From: Pseudomonadota bacterium
Lineage (GTDB): Bacteria; Myxococcota; Myxococcia; Myxococcales; Myxococcaceae
Length of the DNA stretch: 14,093 bases
Direction of reading: 5' to 3'
NCBI GenBank assembly: GCA_023424585.1
Contig: JAFADT010000173.1
Span: 1-14,093 of the forward strand
Every line of letters begins with the position of its first letter. Positions within the stretch are counted from its first letter, which is position 1. Both the position numbers and the translations under genes were made by a program. Below, in pieces: positions 7,743 through 13,882 of this stretch. The notes below the pieces were generated by a model, which ran no database searches, was not told the DNA's origin, and saw only the letters and a program-made list of their open reading frames with translations.

Positions 7743-8828
7743 TCAGGACTTCTTGAGGAAGGGGGTCTTCACGACGACGGCGGGCACGGCGCGGCCGCGG
7801 ATCTCGACGTCGAACGTGGAGCCCTCGGCGGCGAGGCTCGCCGGCACGTAGCCCATGCCGATGGGCTTCCGCACCGTGGGGCCCATGGTGCCGCTGGTGA
7901 CCTCGCCCACGCGGGCGCCGTCCTTGAGGATGGGGTAGCCGTGGCGCGGGATGCCGGCGCCGGTGAGCTCGAAGCCCACGAGCTTGCGCTCCACGCCCTT
8001 GGCCTTCTGCGCGACGAGCGCGTCCTTGCCGATGAAGCCGCCCGCCTTGTCCAGCTTGACGATCCACCCCAGGCCCGCCTCCAGCGCGGTGTGCGAGTCG
8101 TCGATGTCGTTGCCGTACAGCGCGTACTTCATCTCCGTGCGCAGCGAGTCGCGCGCGCCCAGGCCGCAGGGCTTCACGCCGTCCGTCTGCCCGGCCTCCA
8201 GGAGCGCGTCCCAGAGCTTCACGGCGTCGCCGGCGGCGCAGTACAGCTCGAAGCCGTCCTCGCCGGTGTAGCCCGTGCGGGAGATGATGGCCTTCACGCC
8301 GGCCACCTCCCCTTCAGTGAAGCGGTAGGTGCCCACCTTGGACAGGTCCGCCTGCGTCAGGCGCTGCACCAGCCCCAGGGCCTTGGGGCCCTGGATGGCG
8401 ATCTGCGCGTACTCGTCGCTCCGGTCCACCGGCGCGACGCCCTCCGCGCGCGCCTTCATCCAGGTGAAGTCCTTCTCGCGGTTGCTGGAGTTGACGCAGA
8501 TGAGGATGCGCTCGGGGCTGAAGCGGTAGGCGACGACGTCGTCCACGAAGCCGCCCACGTCGTTGAGCAGGCCCGCGTAGACGGCCTGGCCGTCCTGGAT
8601 CCGGGCGAGGTCGTTGGAGATGAGCCGGTTCACGGTCTCCAGCGCGCCGGGGCCGCTGAATTCAATCTCGCCCATGTGGGAGACGTCGAAGAGGCCGACG
8701 GCGTTGCGCACGGCCTCGTGCTCGCCGATGACGGACGAGTACTGCACCGGCATGTCCCAGCCGACGAAGTCAACCATGCGGGCTCCCAACTTGCGGTGGG
8801 CCTCGTTGAGGGGCGTACGCCGGGTCAT
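7743..8828 (-). CDS. gcvT: Glycine cleavage system T-protein (aminomethyltransferase)
   Basis: GcvT releases ammonia from the aminomethyl-lipoyl GcvH and transfers the carbon to tetrahydrofolate, giving 5,10-methylene-THF. The 361-aa product has the family N-terminus ([27 protein letters not shown]), a [10 protein letters not shown] segment, the aspartate pair Asp96/Asp97 in [11 protein letters not shown] that holds the conserved catalytic position, [10 protein letters not shown], and a C-terminal domain with [16 protein letters not shown] and SGTMGP. An in-frame ATG at 8840 would add four residues. I chose ATG 8828 because GGAGAAG (8838-8832) then sits at proper ribosome-site spacing and overlaps the upstream ATG. 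First gene of the gcvTHP operon, divergent from metF, with a candidate promoter just upstream. Confidence 0.97.
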   Translation of the reverse strand: MTRRTPLNEAHRKLGARMVDFVGWDMPVQYSSVIGEHEAVRNAVGLFDVSHMGEIEFSGPGALETVNRLISNDLARIQDGQAVYAGLLNDVGGFVDDVVAYRFSPERILICVNSSNREKDFTWMKARAEGVAPVDRSDEYAQIAIQGPKALGLVQRLTQADLSKVGTYRFTEGEVAGVKAIISRTGYTGEDGFELYCAAGDAVKLWDALLEAGQTDGVKPCGLGARDSLRTEMKYALYGNDIDDSHTALEAGLGWIVKLDKAGGFIGKDALVAQKAKGVERKLVGFELTGAGIPRHGYPILKDGARVGEVTSGTMGPTVRKPIGMGYVPASLAAEGSTFDVEIRGRAVPAVVVKTPFLKKS

Positions 8829-8866
8829 TGACTTCTCCATGGGCAGGGGGTGGCGAAACGGCGCGG

Positions 8867-8894
8867 ACTATAGCGGCGCACCTTCTCCGATCAA
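8867..8894 (-). promoter_or_regulatory. Candidate sigma70-type promoter for gcvTHP
   Basis: Read on the minus strand: TTGATC (8894-8889), a 16-bp spacer, then TATAGT (8872-8867). The -35 matches TTGACA at four positions and the -10 matches TATAAT at five. The predicted start near 8860 leaves a leader of about 32 nt carrying the GGAGAAG ribosome site. This leader is too short for a glycine riboswitch. Confidence 0.55.
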
Positions 8895-8912
8895 GGCCGA
8901 CGCGGAAGGGAC

Positions 8913-8928
8913 TACACTCCTCCCGACA
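8913..8928 (+). promoter_or_regulatory. TACACT -10-like box 9 nt before metF ATG
   Basis: TACACT (8913-8918) matches four of six TATAAT positions and ends 9 nt before ATG 8928. No Shine-Dalgarno-like sequence lies at usual spacing (the intervening bases are CT-rich), so a leaderless or near-leaderless transcript is plausible. A -35 at usual spacing would fall on the GATCAA element that serves as the -35 of the divergent gcv promoter. Inference. Confidence 0.35.
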
Positions 8929-9800
8929 TGAAGATTCGCAACTGCCTCAACCCCTCCAAGCCGAGCTTCTCCTTCGAGTTTTTTCCTCCCAAGACGGACG
9001 CGGGCGTGGCCTCGCTCCTGCGCACGGTGGAGGAGCTCGCGCCGCTGGAGCCGGGGTTCGTGTCGGTGACGTACGGAGCGGGCGGGAGCACGCGCGACCG
9101 GACGGTGGAGCTCGTCACCCACATCAAGCAGCACACCGGCATCGAGGCGATGGCGCACCTGACCTGCGTGGGTCATACCCGCGATGAGCTGCGTGACATG
9201 CTGCGCCAGCTCGAAGCGGCGGGCATCGAGAACGTGCTCCTCTTGCGCGGGGACCCACCGCAGGGGCAGGCGGCGTTCGAGCCGGTGCCCGGGGGGTTCC
9301 GCTACGCGGAGGAGCTGGTCCGATTCGTCCGAGAAGAGGATTTCAACTTCTGCATCGGGGGTGCGTGCTATCCGGAGGGCCACGTGGAGACGGCGTCGCG
9401 CGAGGACGACCTCAAGCACCTGAAGGCCAAGGTGGATGCGGGGATGGACTTCGTGGTGACGCAGCTCTTCTTCGACAACGCCTTCTATTTCGACTTCGTG
9501 GAGCGGGCGCGGCGGGTGGGCATCAATGTCCCCATCGTTCCCGGCATCATGCCCATCACCAACTACGAGCAGGTCCAGCGCTTCACGCGCATGTGCGGCG
9601 CGACAGTGCCCATGCGTCTGGCGTTGCAGATGGAGCGCGTGAAGGATCAGCCAGACGCGGTGGTGCAGCTGGGCGTGGCGCACGCCACGGTGCAGTGCAT
9701 GGAGCTGCTGGCGCGCGGCGTGCCGGGCATCCACTTCTACACGCTGAACAAGTCCCCCGCGACGCGGATGATCGTAGGCGCGCTGAAGGGGCGGTCATGA
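8928..9800 (+). CDS. metF: 5,10-methylenetetrahydrofolate reductase
   Basis: MetF is a cytoplasmic FAD enzyme that reduces 5,10-methylene-THF to 5-methyl-THF, the methyl donor for methionine synthesis. The 290-aa length fits the bacterial catalytic-domain-only form. SFEFFPPKTDAG carries Glu17 and LLLRGDPPQG carries Asp109; both keep the same offset from E. coli Glu28 and Asp120, the residues important for catalysis and flavin tuning. VTYGAGGST (47-55), HLTCVGHT (77-84) and GIMPITNYEQ are further family signatures. It diverges from gcvTHP, whose product is MetF's substrate, and overlaps the next gene by ATGA. No Shine-Dalgarno is evident before the ATG. Identification secure. Confidence 0.97.
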   Translation: MKIRNCLNPSKPSFSFEFFPPKTDAGVASLLRTVEELAPLEPGFVSVTYGAGGSTRDRTVELVTHIKQHTGIEAMAHLTCVGHTRDELRDMLRQLEAAGIENVLLLRGDPPQGQAAFEPVPGGFRYAEELVRFVREEDFNFCIGGACYPEGHVETASREDDLKHLKAKVDAGMDFVVTQLFFDNAFYFDFVERARRVGINVPIVPGIMPITNYEQVQRFTRMCGATVPMRLALQMERVKDQPDAVVQLGVAHATVQCMELLARGVPGIHFYTLNKSPATRMIVGALKGRS

Positions 9801-10219
9801 GCGGCCCGGGCCCTCAGCTGGCGCCGAGCGACCCGCGCTTCAAGATCTTCCAGATCGTGCGCTTCCCCGCGTTCTTCCTGCTCATCGTGGGCGTGCTGCA
9901 CGTCGCCTTCAGCCTGCTGGGCGCGACGCTGGCGGCGCTGAAGGTGGCGTCGCCCTTCTCGACGCCGGGACAGGCGCCGGTGGTGCTGGAGTTCACGACG
10001 GGCTTCTCGCTGGCCATCGTGGGCGGAATCCTCTGCGGGCTGCTCGCCATCTGGGGCGCGTTGAACGCGATGAACCTCAAGGGCTACGGCCTGGCGACGG
10101 TGGGCGCCATCTGCGCGATGTATACGCTGACGCCGGGCTGTTTCATCGGAGTGCCCGTGGCGGTGTGGATGCTCTTCACGCTGCGCCGTGAGGGCGTGCG
10201 CGAGGCCTTCGCGCCCTGA
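9797..10219 (+). CDS. Small polytopic membrane protein of unknown function, coupled to metF
   Basis: This 140-aa product starts at the ATG inside an ATGA overlap with the metF stop, so it is probably translated by coupling and belongs to the same transcript. About four hydrophobic segments are visible (roughly 24-48, 69-92, 97-112 and 113-129) after a short hydrophilic N-terminus. The C-terminal end, GVPVAVWMLFTLRREGVREAF, recalls a proline/tryptophan motif followed by a charged tail seen in many uncharacterised small bacterial membrane proteins (from memory, not a search). No catalytic motif, metal site or signal peptide is apparent. Its pairing with metF does not by itself imply a folate role. 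Codon use is like its neighbours. A real gene with unknown function. Confidence 0.8.
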   Translation: MSGPGPQLAPSDPRFKIFQIVRFPAFFLLIVGVLHVAFSLLGATLAALKVASPFSTPGQAPVVLEFTTGFSLAIVGGILCGLLAIWGALNAMNLKGYGLATVGAICAMYTLTPGCFIGVPVAVWMLFTLRREGVREAFAP

Positions 10220-10284
10220 ACCCGCGCGCCGTCCGCACGGTGCGCCTCGTGCTCACGTGCCCGCGCAACGTGGGCGTGCCGCTG

Positions 10285-10305
10285 CTGGGCTGGGTTTCAG
10301 CCCAG
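10285..10305. terminator. Hairpin terminator at the tail-to-tail end of the metF and ADP-ribosylglycohydrolase units
   Basis: CTGGGCTG (10285-10292) pairs perfectly with CAGCCCAG (10298-10305) around a 5-nt loop, GGTTT. It lies between the plus-strand membrane protein stop (10219) and the minus-strand hydrolase, and it includes the hydrolase stop codon (10297-10299). No clear T-tract follows. Position and stem quality favour a shared terminator. Confidence 0.55.
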
Positions 10306-11229
10306 GGACGTCATGAGGCGCTCCAGGAGTGGCTCCACGAGCCCCTGGCCCCGCAGCTGTGAGCGCCAGCGGTGCGGGATGCCCTTCAAGCCATGGATGA
10401 GCCCCGCGATGCCGCCCGCGACCGCGGCCGTGGTGTCCGTGTCGTGGCCCAGCCGGATGGCGGCTTTGACGACCTCTTCATAGGTCTTCCCGTTCGCCAC
10501 GCAGGCCCGAGCGGAGCGCAGGCAGTCCACGACGTAACCGCCGCCCCTGCCCGGCGCGGGGTCGTCCGGACGGATGTGGGCCTCCAGCTCCTCCCGCTGC
10601 GGGGAGCCTTCGACGTACAGGTCGCGGAAGGTGGAGACGGCTTCGGCCCACGGGTCCGACGCGCCCTCCAGGACGCGACGCGCCCAAAGACAGTACAGCG
10701 CGCAGCAGACCTGGGCGCGCACATGGCCATGCGTCACACACGACTGTGCCATGGCATCCGAGACGAGCGCCGCGTCCTTGCCCTGGTGCCACAGGGCCAA
10801 TGGCAGCACCCGCATCAGTGAGCCATTGCCGTTGTCCAGGGTGCCATTGGGCCCGGCGAGCATCGCGGGCGTGCCGTCGCGCAGCCTGCGCAGGGCGGTG
10901 CTGGTCTGGATGCCCACGTCGAAGACGTCGCCATCCACGGCGAGGTAGCCCCAGTCCTGCCAGTTCACCAGCCGCCGGCCCAGGTCCTCGCAGTCGAGCC
11001 GTTTCTGATACGTCAATGAATCCAGCAGGCACAGCGCATGCGCGCCGTCGTCCGACCACGTGCCAGCAGGGACGCGGTCATGCGCGCGGTCGAACCCTGA
11101 CGGTGGGTCGTATTCGATGGCCTCGGGAGGCGGAATCGTCTCTGGCCGGTGGAACTCATAGGGGACGCCCAACGCATCGCCGATGAGCAACCCATACAAC
11201 CCTCCCGCAATGCGCTCCTCACGGTTCAT
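10297..11229 (-). CDS. ADP-ribosylglycohydrolase family protein (DraG/ARH-like)
   Basis: Members of this family remove ADP-ribose from modified proteins or related small molecules with a two-magnesium centre. The 310-aa protein shows GGLYGLLIGDALGVPYEF near the N-terminus, then WSDDGAHAL (Ser59, Asp60, Asp61), NGSLMRVLPLAL, a THGH segment and GHDTDTTAAVAGG with Asp263, Asp265 and Thr266. These match the metal ligands known from DraG and human ARH3; the usual Thr after the first Asp pair is Gly62, a position that is not a ligand. Two adjacent starts exist; ATG 11229 is preferred over GTG 11232 because GAGGAGG then has 6-nt spacing. No ADP-ribosyltransferase or nitrogenase gene is present here, so the substrate is unknown. 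It lies 71 bp downstream of the OmpA-like gene on the same strand, with its own weak promoter candidate. Confidence 0.9.
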   Translation of the reverse strand: MNREERIAGGLYGLLIGDALGVPYEFHRPETIPPPEAIEYDPPSGFDRAHDRVPAGTWSDDGAHALCLLDSLTYQKRLDCEDLGRRLVNWQDWGYLAVDGDVFDVGIQTSTALRRLRDGTPAMLAGPNGTLDNGNGSLMRVLPLALWHQGKDAALVSDAMAQSCVTHGHVRAQVCCALYCLWARRVLEGASDPWAEAVSTFRDLYVEGSPQREELEAHIRPDDPAPGRGGGYVVDCLRSARACVANGKTYEEVVKAAIRLGHDTDTTAAVAGGIAGLIHGLKGIPHRWRSQLRGQGLVEPLLERLMTSLG

Positions 11230-11263
11230 CACGCCCCTCCTCTCAGGTCCTTGAGCCCATCAT

Positions 11264-11292
11264 GGTGTACAATGGACACTATTGCTTTGAAA
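11264..11292 (-). promoter_or_regulatory. Weak promoter candidate in an AT-richer gap upstream of the ADP-ribosylglycohydrolase
   Basis: The gap has a markedly AT-richer stretch (about 11259-11295) than its surroundings. On the minus strand TTTCAA (11292-11287), a 17-bp spacer and TACACC (11269-11264) lie 34 nt before ATG 11229; each box matches consensus at three positions. TGAGCCC (11252-11258) and GGGCTCA (11297-11303) form an inverted repeat bracketing it, which could instead be a terminator-like structure at the end of the OmpA-like gene. Confidence 0.25.
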
Positions 11293-11300
11293 GCAGGGGC

Positions 11301-12848
11301 TCAGGGAGGTGGTGGCGCGGGGATGGACCGGGCCGAGGTGGGCTCGCCCAGAATCAACAGCAGCTCCGCGCGGCGGTTCTCGCCACGGCCGGCCTGCGTT
11401 CCATTGGAGCCCGCGGGCCGGCGTGCACCGAGTCCTCGCGCCTCCAGCCGCTCGGCGGGGACTCCCTGACGCACGAGGTAGTCACGCACCGCCTCGGCTC
11501 GGGCCAGGGACAGGCGCTGATTGGAGGCAGGCGAGCCCTCCGCGTCCGTGTGCCCTTCGATGACGACGCGCGCCACCTCCGGATGCTCCAGCAGCACCCG
11601 CGCCACCTGATCCAGGACTCGCGAGCGGCCCGGCAGCGTCGTCGCGCCGACCTCGAAGAAGACCTGGCCATGGAGGACGAGTCGCTCGCGGGTCAGGGTC
11701 ACGAGCGAGTCGTCGGCCTCGGGGCAACCGCCGTGCTCACGGGTTCCCTGTGCATGAACGCACGCATCCAGCGCGTCCACGACGCCGTCCCCATCCGTGT
11801 CGGTCTCGCTCCAGGCCTGCTCCGTGGACGGCTCGGGCCTGGGGGGCTCGGAAGGTGTGGGTTCGGGTTCGAGCTGAGGTTCGACGGGGGCGCGCGGCAG
11901 CCCCTGGACGAGCTCGTAGACGATGTCTTCCGGGGGCGGAGGCGGCGGCTTGTCGAAGAGCAGGGCCAGCCCCGCGAGCACCCGGAAGCGCGGCGACCCC
12001 GGCTCCGAGCCCAGGCCCGCTCCGGCCATGGCGAAGAACTCCCATGGCCGGACGGCGGCATAGCGCAGGCCGCCCAGGAGCTCGCCGCTGACGCGCTGCT
12101 GTCGCCAGGAGTAGGCCCCGAGCACGGATGCCTCCGCGCGGAAGGCATGGCCCACCGTCAGGCCCGCACCGGCGCGAAGCTCGTTGCCCACGCCGTTGAC
12201 GCGGTCGACGCTGGAGTCGGTCACCGCGCGACGCAGGAGCACGCCCAGCTCCAGCGCCGGAGCCACGGCCCCCCAGCGCTTTCCCATCATGATCCGCCCC
12301 TGGCCGCGGACACCCCGGTCACGAGCGAGCGCGCCAGAGCCGCCAACGGGGAGCCTCATGTCCAGGTCGACCGCGAGCTTGAAGGCCTCGGGAGCGGAGG
12401 TCCCGAGCAGGCCCAGTCGGGCCGCGATCCTCGGCGCCCCCAGCCCGCTGCGCGACGGCGAGGCAATGGACAGCGAGGTGCTCAGGTCCGCGCCGCGCTG
12501 ATGGATGACGCCTGGAAGCTGGGCCTGAAGCTCCAGCCAGGGCAGCACGCCGACAGCCAGCGATACCAGTCCGGTGGTCCGGGACAGGACCAGCGAGGGC
12601 TCCAGCAGTCCGTTCGGGATCCGCAGCGCGGAGTGCTGATAGTGCGCCATCAGGGAGATGCGCAGCTCCCCAGGAGCGAGCAGCTCACCGTTTCCGAGCG
12701 CCAGGGGCCCCAGCCCCGGATTCGGATCCAGGCGCTCCAGGGAGAACGTGGGCAAGGGCGTCGCGGCCTGGGCACGCGTGGGGGTCGCGAGCAGCAGCAG
12801 CCCCAGCGCGGCTCCGCGCACTGCGCATCGGTGCAAGGCCGGACCCAT
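11301..12848 (-). CDS. OmpA-family outer-membrane protein with beta-barrel and thrombospondin type-3 segment
   Basis: The 515-aa protein starts with a signal peptide (about 1-27, cleavage near RAQA). Residues about 30-295 contain alternating amphipathic strands ending in aromatic or hydrophobic residues, as in an outer-membrane beta-barrel. A proline-rich hinge follows (six consecutive prolines near 300, then Pro/Glu repeats). Next is a short acidic DTDGDGVVDALDAC segment (about 349-375), a thrombospondin type-3 calcium-binding pattern, and then an OmpA peptidoglycan-binding domain (about 386-497) with GHTDAEGS (Asp435) and RLSLARAEAV (Arg450). Their 15-residue spacing equals that of the diaminopimelate-binding Asp/Arg pair in Acinetobacter OmpA. 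The protein thus probably tethers the outer membrane to the cell wall. The ATG has a GGAAGA site 8 nt upstream. The barrel is predicted from pattern, not structure; no transport substrate can be named. Confidence 0.88.
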   Translation of the reverse strand: MGPALHRCAVRGAALGLLLLATPTRAQAATPLPTFSLERLDPNPGLGPLALGNGELLAPGELRISLMAHYQHSALRIPNGLLEPSLVLSRTTGLVSLAVGVLPWLELQAQLPGVIHQRGADLSTSLSIASPSRSGLGAPRIAARLGLLGTSAPEAFKLAVDLDMRLPVGGSGALARDRGVRGQGRIMMGKRWGAVAPALELGVLLRRAVTDSSVDRVNGVGNELRAGAGLTVGHAFRAEASVLGAYSWRQQRVSGELLGGLRYAAVRPWEFFAMAGAGLGSEPGSPRFRVLAGLALLFDKPPPPPPEDIVYELVQGLPRAPVEPQLEPEPTPSEPPRPEPSTEQAWSETDTDGDGVVDALDACVHAQGTREHGGCPEADDSLVTLTRERLVLHGQVFFEVGATTLPGRSRVLDQVARVLLEHPEVARVVIEGHTDAEGSPASNQRLSLARAEAVRDYLVRQGVPAERLEARGLGARRPAGSNGTQAGRGENRRAELLLILGEPTSARSIPAPPPP

Positions 12849-12859
12849 GCGCGCATCTT

Positions 12860-12877
12860 CCGTCAGGTCCCGTCAGG
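12860..12877. repeat. Direct repeat CCGTCAGG x2 at 10-bp period upstream of the OmpA-like gene
   Basis: CCGTCAGG occurs at 12860-12867 and again at 12870-12877, separated by 2 bp, so the copies lie on the same helix face. They stand 12-29 bp before the ATG at 12848. This could be a regulator half-site pair or chance. The remainder of the 131-bp gap (12849-12979) shows no strong promoter or terminator. Confidence 0.3.
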
Positions 12878-12979
12878 GGCGAAGGAGAATGGCGGAGCGC
12901 GGCACCCGGCGCATCGACACTGGGACCGGGTCGTGCAATCCATTCTCACAACCCGGGCCGGCCGCGCACCACCGTCCAA

Positions 12980-13831
12980 TCACTTCCCCGCGCGCTGAGC
13001 CGCCTCCAGCGTGTTCTTCATCAGCATCGCGATCGTCATCGGGCCCACCCCACCCGGCACCGGCGTGATGAACGACGCGCGCTCCGCCGCCGCGGCGAAC
13101 TCCACGTCCCCCACCAGCTTGCCGTCCGCCTTGCGGTTCATCCCCACGTCAATCACCACCGCGCCCGGCTTGAGCCACGCGCCCTTCACCAGCTCCGGCA
13201 CGCCCACCGCCACCACCAGGATGTCCGCCCGAGCCACCTCCGCCGGCAGGTCGCTCTTGCGGTGACACACCGTCACCGTCGCGTCCTTCTGCAAGAGCAT
13301 CAGCGCCTGCGGCTTGCCCACGATGTTGCTGCGGCCCACCACCACCGCGCGCTTGCCCGCCGGATCGCACCCCACCTCTTCCAACAGCCGCATCACCCCG
13401 TAGGGTGTGCACGCCCGCGTCGCCGGCCGCCCCAACAGCAGGTTGCCCGCGTTCACCGGGTGGAAGCCATCCGCGTCCTTCTCCGGCTTCACCGCCGAGA
13501 TGATGGCCTCCGCGTCGAGGTGCTTGGGCAACGGCAGCTGCACCAGGATGCCGTGCACAGCCGGGTCCTCGTTCAGCCGGTGCACCAGCGCCAGGAGCTC
13601 CTCCTGGGTGATGTTCTCGTCCGGGTGGTGCTCCCAGGAATTGAAGCCCGCCTCCGCGGCGGCCTCCTTCTTCCTCGTCACATAGATCTTGGACGCCGGG
13701 TCCTCCCCCACGCGCACCACGGCGAGTCCCGGGGTGATGCCGCGCTCCGCCTTCAGGCGCGCCACCTCCTCCTTGATCTCCGCCCGCACGCGCGCCGCCA
13801 CCGCTTTTCCGTCAATCAACTGGGCCGTCAT
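12980..13831 (-). CDS. folD: Bifunctional methylenetetrahydrofolate dehydrogenase / methenyltetrahydrofolate cyclohydrolase
   Basis: FolD oxidises 5,10-methylene-THF to 5,10-methenyl-THF with NADP and hydrolyses it to 10-formyl-THF for purine and formyl-methionine synthesis. The 283-aa protein keeps E. coli numbering at key sites: Tyr50 and catalytic Lys54 (SKIYVTRKK), Gln98 in GILVQLPLP and Asp121 in KDADGFHP. The Rossmann motif GRSNIVGKP and the C-terminal signature [10 protein letters not shown] are intact. The frame extends six codons to a TTG at 13849, but ATG 13831 matches family N-termini (MTAQLIDGK). Just upstream is AAGGTGGG, readable as a ribosome site or as part of a TAAGGT -10 box. 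It diverges from a membrane-anchored gene at the right edge and is followed by the OmpA-like gene. Identification secure. Confidence 0.97.
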   Translation of the reverse strand: MTAQLIDGKAVAARVRAEIKEEVARLKAERGITPGLAVVRVGEDPASKIYVTRKKEAAAEAGFNSWEHHPDENITQEELLALVHRLNEDPAVHGILVQLPLPKHLDAEAIISAVKPEKDADGFHPVNAGNLLLGRPATRACTPYGVMRLLEEVGCDPAGKRAVVVGRSNIVGKPQALMLLQKDATVTVCHRKSDLPAEVARADILVVAVGVPELVKGAWLKPGAVVIDVGMNRKADGKLVGDVEFAAAAERASFITPVPGGVGPMTIAMLMKNTLEAAQRAGK

Positions 13832-13838
13832 GCGACCC

Positions 13839-13865
13839 ACCTTATGCAAAACTGGCCCGGTTCAA
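13839..13865 (-). promoter_or_regulatory. Candidate folD promoter, possibly leaderless
   Basis: On the minus strand TTGAAC (13865-13860) is followed after 15 bp by TAAGGT (13844-13839), which ends 7 nt before ATG 13831. The -35 matches four of six positions, but the 15-bp spacer is short. The same bases include AAGGTGGG, a plausible Shine-Dalgarno, so an SD-led transcript starting further upstream is equally possible. Confidence 0.3.
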
Positions 13866-13882
13866 GGGAGCGAAGCGTCGGC

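Noticed and set aside
7248..8831. 527-aa plus-strand frame opposite gcvH and gcvT
   Set aside because: Antisense shadow of two secure genes, with no family features.
8841..8927. Glycine or folate riboswitch upstream of gcvT
   Set aside because: The leader after the predicted promoter is only about 32 nt, and no tandem aptamer-like conserved segments are visible.
8868..9734. 288-aa minus-strand frame opposite metF
   Set aside because: His/Arg/Leu-rich shadow. metF has all family signatures on the other strand.
10240..10362. 40-codon plus-strand frame from GTG 10240 with coding-like codons
   Set aside because: More than half is antisense to the ADP-ribosylglycohydrolase, there is no ribosome site, and it contains the terminator-like hairpin. 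It could be a gene remnant but cannot be supported.
11262..12998. 578-aa plus-strand frame opposite the OmpA-like gene
   Set aside because: The opposite strand encodes a coherent signal peptide, barrel and OmpA domain. This frame is Arg/Gln/Gly-rich with no domain.
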